Source: Sabellastarte sp. h YS-2021 (Eukaryota; Annelida; Polychaeta; Sabellida; Sabellidae). Taken from it: DNA of 64,000 bases. The stretch lies in contig OZ024936.1 in the NCBI GenBank assembly GCA_964017235.1, positions 90,928,537-90,992,536 of the forward strand. Direction: 5' to 3'. Shown piece by piece: positions 44,833-56,240 of the stretch. Positions within the stretch are counted from its first letter, which is position 1. Each line of letters begins with the position of its first letter. The notes beneath the pieces were generated by a model. It made no database searches, was not told where the DNA came from, and was given only the letters and a program-made list of their open reading frames with translations. The position numbers and the translations under genes were made by a program.

Positions 44833-46726
44833 ATGGCCCCCAGAGAATATTTATGCAAAAAATGTGGGGACATGCATAAGCGCCCAATCAACAGCAAGTG
44901 CCCCTTTGGGGATGGGAACAGTGACAATGACTCAAATACTGACTTGCTAGCTGATAGTCAAGGTATGACAACACCTAGTGCTGATATTGACTTAAATATG
45001 CAAATATTGGCAGAGCTAAGGAGCCTGGGAGGCAGGATGACTGCCATGGAACAGCAAATGGCTGAGAAGAAGTTGGATGACGGCAGGCAAATGCACCAAG
45101 CAGCTGCAGCCCGGACAACTCCCAGTGCAAGTGCAACCCAGCTGGATGAATTTGTAGTCCCATCCATGGCAACACTGACCATATACAGGCACAAGTGGAT
45201 CAACGCATCAGGTAGTTAGCCCAACTCAATGAATCAGGCAAGTTCAAGTCTCAGAGAGGGGGAAGTGAAAATTTTTGGGTGAAAAAGCAAATGGCTTGGC
45301 CAGAGAACTCTATTTTAGGAGGTAATAATAAAAGTAGGGTCTCATACGATAGTCTAAATTGGTGTCAATGGGTTTGCGGGTTTGCCATGATGGCTAGGGA
45401 GGAAACAAGTATGGATAGAAAAATTGCTATGCTAAAATACCTAGGGGAACTTATGGAGGATGCAAACAATTTCAGTTGGCAATTTGCAAAAGCTGCACAT
45501 GCAGTACTCCTTTGTAGGATGGAGGAAGGGAAAGTCGAGTGGACAGATACCAGTAATATTGACAGAATTAGGAGGGCACATGCTCAAAGACCATAAACCC
45601 AAAACTTTGGCAGCAATACTTCAAACAGGACAAGGCAGAGGGTAAATCCAGTGTTTGTAGGTTTTACCAATGGGGCATGTGTCAAAATCAGAGGGATCAT
45701 GAGACAGGGGGTATCTTTTACAGACATGTGTATGCCACCTTTTTCACCATGGGCAAAGAGCATAGGCAAATGGCTAAAGATTGTATGGCATCCTCAAAGT
45801 TCCCCAAAAACGAGCGATGCACTGCCATAGAGCAGTGCCTGTGTTGGGGTGGGACACATTTCTCTGTAAATAAAATGATAATCATTAGACCAAGAACTGT
45901 ATATTCAAATGTGTGTTCTCATAGTTCTAGTTCTAACTGGAGGGCTGATTGGGCATGGTATTCAGGCAAAACTTATGCTCAGGTACTCAAAACCAACCCA
46001 GCGAATCAAAACCAATCTCAAACTTCTTTAAAGCAAGTAACATATCAGCAAACATCCCACAGTATTTCAGATACAGTCAAAAGTAGCAAAACTCAGGGGG
46101 AAATGAGCAACAAACCAGTCCACCCTTTAGCCAAGAAATGTGTGAATATTGTAAATGTTCAGAGTAAAAAATTTACACCTAAGCCAAGTGTCAAAGATAT
46201 GAATTTCGTATTGGTGTTAAGCAATCGCTTTTCTCATATTTGTACAGATCATCATGAGAGTGAATTGGTGTCAGACCAAATTATAAATTCAGTAAACACC
46301 AACAAGGTTGGGTTTAGCCCAAAAAATACAACCAAAGAAAAACCCCATTCCAGAAACACCAAAATATATAATAACGGTTCACAAAGGTGGGGTCAGAATC
46401 TGGAACAAGGTACAATAAACAACCAGAACAGTGCATACCAAAAAACATCGAAAACACACTCAACCAAAAATTTGCAGACGGAAGACGAATATGACTTGGA
46501 GCTTCATATAACTAACAAAAATAAAATGAGGATAGCTCAAGCCAAACATGATCCCACTTACAAGCAATGGGAAGACCAGAATTCGGATAGATTTGGCTTC
46601 ATACCTTTGGGTCCGTTATTACTCCCAAAAACAGACAAGGGAATATATCTTGGTTCGGATCCGGTTGCATTATATGATGTAGTCAAAGTCAAGAACAGTA
46701 CAATTTTTTGTCTAGTAAAGTTGTAG
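44833..46726 (+). pseudogene. DIRS-type gag-like region
   Basis: The ORF 44833-45219 starts MAPREYLCKKCGDMHKRP (a C-x2-C...H...C motif) and has a coiled-coil-like LAELRSLGGRMTAMEQQMAE stretch. The ORF 45279-45596 has QWVCGFAMMAREETSMDRKI and LLCRMEEGKVEWTD. After a frameshift, FYQWGMCQNQRDHETGG and KEHRQMAKDC form a second Cys/His cluster (45660-45785). The rest of the 349-residue ORF is Asn/Lys/Ser-rich and ends DPTYKQWEDQNSDRFGFIPL. The Met at 44833 is the first in frame after stops. Confidence 0.75.
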
Positions 46727-48245
46727 TTCCATCCCAGCTGAAATATAAAGAGTGGCAAAAAATGCTGAACAGCTATTGGGACCAGCAACTCCTATATTTA
46801 ATAAAATACGGTTCCCCTCTCGATTTTGACAGAAAAGCACCGTTAGAATCAAATAACAAAAATCATTATTCTGCAATAGCCTTTCCAAAGGATATCGAGG
46901 AATATATAAATGAGGAAATGAACTTTGAAGCAATTTTTGGCCCGTTTGAAGATTCACCCCTTCCAAATTTACACATATCTTCATTAATGACCAGAGAAAA
47001 ACTAGGGGCAGCTCATAGGCGGGTCATTATGGATTTAAGCTTTCCCCAGAGTAGGGCAGTTAATTCTCAGTAAAACTGAGTACCTAGGTACGGAGTTTGT
47101 ACTCACGCTTCCGTTGATAGATAATATCACAGAAAAGGTTAAAAAATTGGGCAGGGGCTCGCTACTATACAAGATAGATATCAGTCGTGCCTTTAGACAT
47201 GTAAAAATTGATCCCAGGGATTATTTCCTCATGGGTTTAAAACACAAAATTACTTTCTGGACACTTCTCTCACGTTCGGATATTGACACGGATCCGGAAT
47301 TTTTCAACGTTTAAGCAATGCAGTTAGGTTCATTATGAGGTCACAGGATCATGACGTCATCAATTATATTCACAGCAGATATTTCCTTTAACTTACTTAA
47401 AAATACCCTAGAAACCCTAGGTTTTGATGTTAGCATGAAGAAATTGGTCCAACCAAGCACAAAAGTTACATGTCTCGGGGTAGAGGTCGACACTATAAAT
47501 TTTACTGTGGCGGTTCCACAAGATAAACTAGGAAAATTCTCGCAGACCTGTCAGGAATGGCAACATAGAAAATTATGTAGCAAGAAAGAGCTACAGTCAT
47601 TATTGGGAAGTCTATTATATATATCAAAATGTGTAAAAATTCGCGAATATTCCTCAGTCGAATGTTGGATACCCTTCACAGACACAATAATACAGATAAA
47701 ATTGTCTTAGATATCAATTTTCATAGGGATCTCAACTGGTTTTGTAAATTTCTTCCAAAATTCAATGGTAGGGCATTTTTTTCACATAGCCCCGTACAGG
47801 CTACAATCGAGCTTGATGCATGTTTGCAGGGACTTGGTGCAGTCTGTATGAATCAAGTATAGGCTATAAAATTCCAGTATATCTACAAAATTACACGATA
47901 GAACACCTGGACATGTTAAATATTCTGGTTACAATTAGAATTAGGAAGAAATTTTTCCAAATTAAAAGGATACTCATAAAGTGTGACAACCAGTCAGTCG
48001 TCTCAGTACTTAATTCAGGTAGGACTTGTGATTTGACATTAAGTGCCATAGCCAGGAATATCATGATGGAAACAGCCACCCATGACATTGAACTTCAAAT
48101 GGTTCATATATTAGGGGCAGATAACAAAATCGCTGATCTTTTATCCAGATGGTATATCACAAAAAATCCTCACCTCATATTAGAGCAATTCATCTCAAAT
48201 CTGGAATGGTTACAACCGCCGGACTCTATTATTAATATTGACTGA
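46726..48245 (+). pseudogene. DIRS-type reverse transcriptase and RNase H
   Basis: HISSLMTREKLGAAHRRVIM then DLSFPQ, and KLGRGSLLYKIDISRAFRHV then KIDP (first catalytic Asp), are typical DIRS-clade RT motifs. The catalytic box region at 47350-47390 reads NYIHSRY in one frame and continues SFNLLKNTLETLGF in another, so the aspartates are gone. The thumb (TKVTCLGVEVDTINFTV) and RNase H (ATIELDACLQGLG, IEHLDMLNILV, KCDNQSVVSVLNSG, GADNKIADLLSRW) follow in two frames. Confidence 0.88.
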
Positions 48246-48250
48246 TCTAT

Positions 48251-49255
48251 ATGACAGGTATCCCGCAGCCAGCTCGGAATTTGGCCTCCAGGGCAGTATC
48301 CAGAGTGCACCAGGCCCTCAGACCAGCGACACAGGCTTCTTACAAACGAAAATTTAGAATTTTTCTAGCTTATTGCTCCTTTGTAAATGTTCACTTGCAC
48401 CAATTGTCCACACTGTTAATTCTATCATTTTTAGAGTTCTTGCTGGAGAATGGCACCTTACCCTCGGGGATCACCAACTACATATCAGCAGTTAAGTCCA
48501 GTCTGGCTATGTATGGGGTTTAACCTTTCCTGGACCACAGGGTCACATATTTTCAAAAATCACTAGCTCTACAATGTCAGTTTTCAGTAAAAATCAAAAA
48601 AATTATTGACATTCCACTTTCGCAAAAAATCACAACCTTATGTGATACAACCTGGATGGGACAGATATACAAAGCAATATATTTGGTTGCATTCTTTTCT
48701 TTCTTAAGAATATCCAATCAAGTTTCCCATTCTATTCGGGCTTTTTTACCATTGGAGCAGTTAACCAGGGGAGACATATTTTTTACACCACCAGGCGTAC
48801 ACTTGCTGATTAAATGGTCCAAAACAATGCAAACTAGGGATTCCATAAAAATTATAAAACTTCCACAGCTAGGTGCATCCCTCATTTGCCCAGTCCAGGC
48901 CATTTGAAACTTACTACTCCTCACCTCTGGGGATCAGAATGATCCATTGTTTCAGATAAAGGATGAAAGAAATCAGTGGGTTCCCTTAACAGACACAAAG
49001 GTGAGGAGCCATTTAAAAGCCATCGTAGCAAGACTCAACTTGCCTCAATCTCAAATATCCCTACACACCTTCAGGCGTTCAGGTGCCACCCTGGCCTTTA
49101 ATGCCAATGTCTCATTGCAAAATATAAAAAGTCATGGCACCAGGACGTCTGACTGTGTCTGGAGATATATAATCCAGGATCATAATGCCTCTCAGGAAGT
49201 CGCTGAGGCATTTCTTCCATGTTGCACATACCTTCAATACCTACCTACTAATTAG
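48251..49255 (+). pseudogene. DIRS-type tyrosine recombinase
   Basis: The N-terminal SAM-like part is LRPATQASYKRKFRIFLAYC and SGITNYISAVKSSL. The catalytic part has FFSFLRISN (first Arg), SLHTFRRSGATLAF (His-x-x-Arg), a downstream HGTRTSDCVWRYI (second His and nucleophile Tyr; the Trp of 'HGTW' is Arg). Three frames are needed: 48251-48523, 48656-48907 and 48947-49255. It would integrate circular cDNA without target-site duplication. Confidence 0.9.
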
Positions 49256-49690
49256 GCGTTGAGGTGCGGCATCTACCTCATTTTACATTGATATACGATT
49301 TATATAACCTATATATATAGATAAATTATCAGTAACTTGATTATTGATTGAGGTCACCTTTCTTTGGCAACAAGTAAGTTTTCTTTGGCAACCTTAAACA
49401 CAAAAATCTTACGGCCACCCTATCTATGAATTGCATTAACTTAGATAATCTCATGTATGGATACTAAATAAAATAAATATATGTAACTGGACTGAATATG
49501 TAATCTTGTGTTAAGGGGGCCTGAATCAGCTTCTTCCAAGTTTAAGGTGACCTCAAACTCTGCTTAAAGATGCTGTTATAGTATTGTACATAAATTTAGA
49601 GATTAAAAATATTATATCCCATGTATGCATTTCATATCATGTGTTTATTAAGTAATCACAAATGGCTATGGTCTATCTGATGGGGTACTG
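49256..49690. other. AT-rich spacer
   Basis: No gene. A near-perfect palindrome 'agtttaaggtgacctcaaact' lies near 49539, related to the host repeat core at 35460-35770. 'tttctttggcaac' is repeated at about 49358 and 49381. Confidence 0.4.
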
Positions 49691-51330
49691 ATCCAATCCA
49701 CAAAAACTATGGCGTGTACTGGGTGATGTGTTACACAGATTTCCAGCCAAGATCCTCCCATCTATAGAGCCCCCTCAGCTTTTGGCTGATAGGTTTGTGG
49801 AGTTCTTCACAGAAAAAAATAAAAAATACGCTCAACATTCTCTGCTTCCTTCAATTTGCAACACATCACCCCTGACTCTCCTCCCCCCATATTCTTCACT
49901 TTTTTTACTGTAACAGATGATCAAGTTACTAAAATTATTACCAATTCTCCTAGTAAATCATGTTCATGTAGACCCTTGGCCTACTTTCCTTGTTCTGGAT
50001 TAACTGGATATTCTCATTATCCCCATCACCTCAATAATCAATGCTTCTCTTGAGCAAGGTAAGTGTCCAAACTTTTTAAGCAGGTCCATGTTACCTCTAT
50101 CCTCAAAAAATCATCCTTAGACAAAGAAGTTTTTAAGAACTACAGGCCTGTCTCAAATTTAAACTTTATCTCAAAGATACTTGAAAGGGTTGTAGCCGTG
50201 TCAGCTATAAACTCATTTAGATGAAGCTGGATGACTGCCTTCCAATCGGCTTATAGAAAACACCACTCTACTGAAAGTGCCCTCCTTAATATTCAAAACA
50301 ATATTCTTCTTAACATGGCCAAAAGTTCAGTCACTGCCCCTACCCTTTTAGATCTATTCGCCGCTTTCGATACCATTGACCACACCATTCTCCTGGACAG
50401 AGTCAATGTTTATTATGGAATCAGTGAGCTAGCTGGTTCAAATCATACCTGTCGGGAAGGACACACTTGGTCAAGGTAGACAGTACACTCTCCCATCGTG
50501 CTGTGCTCCATTATGGAGTACCCCAGGGCTCTGTCCTTGGACCAATCCTGTTCTCTCTCTACACTAACCCAATTGACTCAATCAGTCATTCCCACAGTAG
50601 CATCAACACCACTTTTACGCTGATGATACCCAGCTATACATAACACTTTCATCAGAAAATTTCTCTCACTCTATGCAAAACTAAAGAACTGCCTAAACGA
50701 CATTCAAAATTTTACGTTCCAAATAAATTAAAACTTAACCCAGACAAAACCGAGTTCATTCTCATAGGCTCCCCAAAAATCTTAACCAACTCCTCCCTCA
50801 CTGTCCTATCAATATTCTGGGAAATCAGGTATCGACGGCACAAAGTGTCAGGAACCTTGGAGTGGTGTTCGACTCTAATGTCAATTTCTTAAACCATGTG
50901 TCACAGGTCATTAAGTACACTAGAGTACATGCAAGAGACCTCTACAGAATTTGTCCCTTTTTAGACTTAATACATCAGTGCTGTTGGCGAATGCAAGGCA
51001 GAAACACAAGGCAAAGTACCCCCAAACTCAAGTTCCTTCAACCCCCACTTTTGATCGCAGAGTTTACAAATCAATTAAACACTTTTCTAATTCCTTCAGT
51101 CACTATGCCCCTGCCCTTTGGAACTCTTTCCCTTTCCATGTAAGAAATAGTCTCTCTGTTGCATCTTTTAGGAAACACCTTAAAACTCACCTCTTCAGCT
51201 CTAGCTTCCCAACTTAGTTTTTCTTCCCTCCCGGTCACACTCACAATCCTGGATTACCGACCTTGAATGCCCCTCGACTTCCCTACGATAATGATTATGT
51301 TTCATTAGCACACTGAGTTCTCCATTGTAG
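49690..51330 (+). mobile_element. L2/CR1-type LINE, RT portion and 3' UTR
   Basis: In several frames: FVEFFTEKNKKYAQ, FKNYRPVSNLNFISKILERV (50130-50190), FQSAYRKHHSTESALLNIQN, LLDLFAAFDTIDHTILLDRV (first catalytic Asp), FYADDTQLY (about 50618, intact catalytic box), KLNPDKTEFIL, FDSNVNFLNHVSQVIK and ALWNSFPFHVRNSLSVASF then RKHLKTHLF. It is the same family as 1-870. Frameshifts at about 50440, 50640 and 50940 kill the frame. The endonuclease half is missing, as in 5'-truncated copies. Confidence 0.9.
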
Positions 51331-51404
51331 GGAAGATATTGTGCTTGCAAAGCAGTAGGTTTGATTAGATTAGAAGGTACTGGCTGAGGTGCAGAGATAA
51401 TGAG

Positions 51405-52140
51405 AGGTTTCATTTCTTGATGACACTAATGTCTTCTCTAAGACACATGCTGAACTCCTTCAACATCTTAAGAAGGCATTTGAGAAACTGAAGGCTACAG
51501 AAGTTAAAATTATCCAAATGCTCCTACTGTCAAAATAAGGTCAAGTATTTGGGGCACATAATACCTGAAAATGGCATTGAACCAGACCAGAAAAGTGATC
51601 AGTGAGTTGAGACCCTGAGACCGTCAAGGAAGTAAGATCATTTGTAGGCATGGCCTCCTTTCACAGGAGATTTATAGACCATTTCAGTGAAATAGTCTAG
51701 CCTTTAACAAATGTGACTGAAAAGAAAGTCAAATTCCAATGGAATGATTTCTATCAAAGAGCATTTGAAACACTGAAACAGAAACTGTTAAGTGCACCAG
51801 TACTTGGCCACCCAAATTTCAGTCTGCCGTACAAACTATACACAGATGCCAGTTTGTATACTGTTTGTAGAGAAGGGGAAAGGGTCATTCAGTATCTGTC
51901 CAAGCAGTTAACACCAGGGCAGCAAAAAGGGCCAGTCATTGAAAGAGAGGCTTATGCAATTATCTTTGCTGTTAAGAAGTTGAGACATTTCTGGTTGGGG
52001 TCAAAATTTACAATATTCACAGACCATAAGCCACTTTGCAGTTTGCTCACAGAAAAAATGAAAAATGTCAGGGTCCAAAGGGGCTATTATGTTTGCAGAA
52101 TAGGGCTGTGGTGTTGAGTATAAGGGTGGCAAGACCATCA
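51405..52140 (+). pseudogene. Gypsy RT C-terminus and RNase H
   Basis: HFLDDTNVFSKTHAELLQHL (51410-51470) is the RT catalytic box in F-L-D-D form. EVRSFVGMASFHRRFIDHF is the connection. The ORF 51713-52117 has VKFQWNDFYQRAFETLKQKL, KLYTDASLYTVC (RNase H first Asp), IEREAYAIIFAVKKLRHFWL and FTDHKPLCSLL. Several stops lie between 51480 and 51710. Confidence 0.87.
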
Positions 52141-52439
52141 TAGCTCATATGCTTTCTCGCATCCCACCAAGAAAAGAAGCAAAAGAAATAGCAGTGATAG
52201 ATAGTGGCTACTGCAGAGTAGAGTAAACTGCTGATTCAGACAGTGATATAGATAACCCTGAGGAAGGGCCTCTCCATAAAAGTTTGGCTCAGACAATCGA
52301 GAAGGCACAGTATGAAGATCTCACTTTGACAGAAACAGTGGAAATGTTCAAAGAAGAGAGTGATATCCAAGAGTATGTGCTTCAGGATGGCTTACTCTAT
52401 CATACCTCTGAACATGTCAAAATGACAAGCATAAAAGGA

Positions 52440-53670
52440 TGCAGCTTGTAATACCATTTAGCTTGCAAAAAGGGGTTATGGAGGAGATGCACTGTTCACA
52501 ATATGGAGGAGGTAATACAGGAATTGACAAAACTTATGATAAACTGAGGAATATATAGTACTGGGAAGGTATGTATCGAGATATAGCCAATTTTGTTAAT
52601 CACTGTGATCTATGTAGGGCTAAGAAAATGAGAAAAGTACAGGTTCCGGAATATCTTTTTGAAATTGTAGGAATTGATACCTGTGGTCCTTTCCCTACCA
52701 GTGCAAAGGGAAATGAATACATAATCACAACTGTGGGCCATTTATCCTCTAGGCCAGAAGCATATGCAGTTCCTGATAAAACTGCAGAAATAATTGCCTC
52801 TCTCCTCTTTGGAAAGGTTTTGCCCTAACATGGATGTCCGAGGATTTTGTTATCACACAGAGGGACTGAATTTGTCAATCATATAGTGGGCTTACTACTT
52901 GAGAGACTGAAAGTTATCCATAGTAAAACTAGTCCATTTCACCCTCAAAACAATGGAAAGACAGAAGGATTTCATGGCTTCATGAACGGTGTGTTGGCAA
53001 AGAACACCCAGCATGATCAATTTACATGGGGTCAACACATCACTGGAATGCTTATGGCATCTGTCAATGACACCACACTTTTCTCACCATTCTTCCTTGT
53101 GTATGGCAGATTCAGTCCTACCCATGGATACCCTACTAAATCCACAGATCAGATATATGGGTGAGGACTATATTCCCGATATGCTACAGCGATTGCATAT
53201 GGCTTACGATGAAATGAAATGCAACATGCAAGAAGCAAGGGAAAGAAATAAAAAAAGGCTAAATGCTCAAGCTACAACCCATAAATATGAGGCTGGTGAT
53301 GCTGTATTTTATTATGACTCAACAACCACAAAGGGACGTTCTAACAAACTGACTGTACATTGGAAACCTTACTATAGAGTAGTAGAGCAGGTGTCCCTTG
53401 TAAACTATAGAATCTGCCACCAACTCACAGGAAAGGCCAAGGTTGTACATGCAGAAAATCTACAACCTGCATTCCCAGAAGAGGTTTGGGATGCAGAGAG
53501 GACTCTCTATCAAGAGGTGAGTCCTGAGTCTGAGCAGACAGGGAGGAGGTTTCTCTCTTTTCAAAGGACCCATCTGGCTTGCCCAGATTATATAGGTAAA
53601 ATTGAACAGAGCTTTTCACTGAACCTACAAAACAATGTCAAGCTGGAAGGACCCACACCAAAGTGAAGGA
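52440..53670 (+). pseudogene. Gypsy integrase and pol C-terminal module
   Basis: MYRDIANFVNHCDLCRAKK is the end of the HHCC domain. The core follows: EIVGIDTCGPFPTSAKGNEY (first Asp), a stop at 52826-52828, then ILLSHRGTEFVNH, where His replaces the second catalytic Asp, and HPQNNGKTEGFHGF (Glu kept). The overlapping ORF 52989-53666 holds the C-terminal DNA-binding module (KYEAGDAVFYYDSTTTKG, LTVHWKPYYRVVEQVSLVNY, VVHAENLQP). Confidence 0.9.
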
Positions 53671-54185
53671 AATGGGCATACGATGAGATGGACACCTCAG
53701 AGCCGGCTGGAACTCTTGAGGAGGAAGGGGCAGTTGAAAGTTGAGTAGAAAAAAAATTCAGATATGGGAATTACTCAGCTTCCCATGAATGATGGAAATA
53801 GAATGAGAAGGAGAAGGCTGGAGATGTCACCTTCCCATGAATATGGCCAAAAGAAGCCACGAGATGTGCTAGAAGTGATATTAAAACCACACTCCAGCTC
53901 TACTTTTGAGCTAGGATGTAGTATTATGTAGAGGGTAACTGTTCTACAGTAGGCTGTTTTATGCCAACTGTTAACTTGGATGTCTTATGCCAAGTTCATT
54001 GTCAAATTGGGATTTGTAGCTACTTATTTGGCTGTCTGGTACCAAAAAGACAAAAGAAATATTCTGTATATATTGATTAATATTGTTTAATCAATTATGT
54101 TAGGCATTCGGAAGTGTGATGCATAGAGAAATTCTGAAATCCACAATGTGTAAATAGTCTTGTATTATTGTGATTTCTGGAAAAA
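53671..54185 (+). other. Pol tail and pol-env spacer
   Basis: Mostly noncoding now. 'cttcccatgaat' occurs twice, at about 53780 and 53832. A splice acceptor for env expression would be expected in this interval, but I cannot assign one. Confidence 0.4.
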
Positions 54186-55551
54186 TTGAATGTGGTAGAG
54201 GTACTACTCTGGTGCTCCATTGTACAGGCAGTCACATGCAACCCCTACTTTATGCATCAGGGCGAAATTTATTTGAAATATAGTAGTTGGTTGGTGACTT
54301 ATACAATCAATGTAGAACCATTCAACCAGCATATGGACATGTTTGTGAGTTGTTGGGACAGTGCTGAATTAATTGGAAGCAACTGTTTGAAAGTGTCCTT
54401 GCTACCAATGCCACTCACCAAAAGAATGGAGGCATCTGAAAATTGCCCCAGGAGAGCAGCTCTGCCATTTTTGGCACTGCATTGTGCTACCTATTTGGCA
54501 CAGCTACAGAGGGAAATTTGAAATAACTGAGGTTGGCACTGTCATCACATAGGGACTCTCAGGCCAAAACTATTTGTGTTGTGTCACTGGTGAATAAAAC
54601 CCACTCACAAGTAAAATAAAATAGGGATGCAATTCATTCCCTTGTCAATGTCACAAATATGCTTGCAGATAGAGTTCAGTTAGTGCATGTAGAGAATGAA
54701 AAGTTAAGAACAGAGCTAGGTTATGTTGAACTCAACATACAAATGAGAGAGATGTTTCACATAATGTCCAGAGCAATACTAGTAACTAGAAAGTCACTTA
54801 GCGCTTTACTACATCAGATTAGTGAGACAGCTATTGGGGATTTGTCATTCTGTACGATAAAACCATCAGAGTTGGCATCTTTGCTTTGTAACATTTAGAA
54901 ATGGTCAGATGGTCGTATGACACTGCCATATCCTACATCGGGAAAGTCACTTTTGCATTATTATACATCCATTAATTATTCCAAATGGAAATTCATTTCA
55001 CATTGTAATGGTGCTACCACTTGTGGATCATGAATCAAGCTATAATGTGTATAAGTTGGAAGTTCAAAGTTCAATGTCAGTTCAAAATCACGTAGAAACG
55101 GATCTCATTGCAGTTTCATCAAATAAAAATCAATTTGCACTCATCTCAGATTTTGAAAGGTTTTATATCAGAAACATGTATCATTGCTTTGAATATGAAG
55201 AATAAGATAAGGATGAAAGAAAATTTACAGAGGTTTATACAGAAAAGTCTAAAATTCCAATTGTAAAGCATCTATTTGAGAATAATTGGCTTTTGTCAAC
55301 TTCTGTTCCTTTCAATATGGTGATCACTTGTCAGGACAGAGTTACCAAATGCTAATGAAACTGGGAAGTCATATTTTGTCAAAATATTTTGTAATTGCCA
55401 CTCACTTGTCCCAGGAAGGTGAGACAAATATTTCTGCTAAGGCACATTTTGAGAGTGAAATTGAGATGAGCGAGTTCCTTTTCAAACCTGAACACTTTGT
55501 AGATCTAATCCCTGTGGCTCAGATGTACAACGAGAGTTTGAAACCAGCTAA
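54186..55551 (+). pseudogene. Envelope-like gene (F-type), 5' part, frameshifted
   Basis: The 111-residue ORF at 54186 opens with a short hydrophobic signal-like segment (VLLWCSIVQAVTC) and then a conserved ectodomain start. The ORF 54659-54898 has heptad-like residues (QLVHVENEKLRTELGY) and a helical tail (KPSELASLL). The ORF 55008-55205 has LPLVDHESSYNVYKLEV and DLIAVSSNKNQFALIS, typical of the baculovirus-F/errantivirus envelope family. At 55280-55340 a frame gives LLSTSVPFNMVITC. Stops and shifts separate the parts, and a LINE interrupts it at 55551. In intact relatives it is a membrane fusion glycoprotein. Confidence 0.75.
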
Positions 55552-55565
55552 GATAAATCAAAAAG

Positions 55566-56240
55566 ATTAAAAGTTTTTAATTGGGTAAAGGAAATAAAAT
55601 CAGATATTACTCTTTTTCAAGAAACATTTAGTTTAGAAGAAAATGAAAATGAATGGGCAAGAGATTTGGAAGGTGGACAGGTTATCTTCTCACATGGTAC
55701 AAAATATTCCAGAGGATGCTTAATCACAGTAAATAAGAACTTAGATTTGAAAATATTGAAACAAGAAGTCGATGTGAATGGAAGGTATACATTACTACAG
55801 GTAGAGATAAAAGGTGAAGAATTTTATATCCTTAATGTTTATTTGCCAAATAGTGTGAATGAGAGAGTCAATTATTTGGAAAAACTTACAAATATTATGA
55901 GTACATATGACATAAACCAAAATAGCAATATAATTATAGGTGGTGATTGGAATGTATTACAGAGTTTAACAGATAAACAAAGCATAAATCAAAACATTGA
56001 GGATAACTCTAGTGACATTGAACAAATTGATGTCACAATTTTGACCCGCCATATATTTTGATATATGGCAGGTCAGGAATCCTACAGTTAAACGTTTCAC
56101 TTATAGAAAAGTCAGGAGCTCATATAGAAGTAGACTAGACTTTTGGTTAATATCTGACACTCCAAGAATCTATAGTATATTCTGACATTTTACCAAACAT
56201 ATACTCTGATCATTTAGCCATAGTAGTTGGTTACCAAATG
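55566..56240 (+). pseudogene. LINE endonuclease domain
   Basis: Contains LFQETFS (catalytic Glu region), IIIGGDWNVL (the G-G-D-x-N catalytic motif) and, after a frameshift near 56060, RLDFWLISDTP, typical of the L1/Tx1 endonuclease end. About 20 N-terminal residues are missing because of 5' truncation. Confidence 0.88.

Larger units (their letters stand above)
44833..49255 (+). mobile_element. DIRS-type (tyrosine-recombinase) retrotransposon
   Basis: In order: gag-like ORFs with Cys/His motifs (44833-46726), reverse transcriptase (46726-47500), RNase H (47500-48240) and tyrosine recombinase (48251-49255). A recombinase instead of a DDE integrase, placed after RNase H, defines the DIRS order. 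Terminal repeats were not identified. The RT catalytic box is destroyed and several frameshifts are present. Confidence 0.88.
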
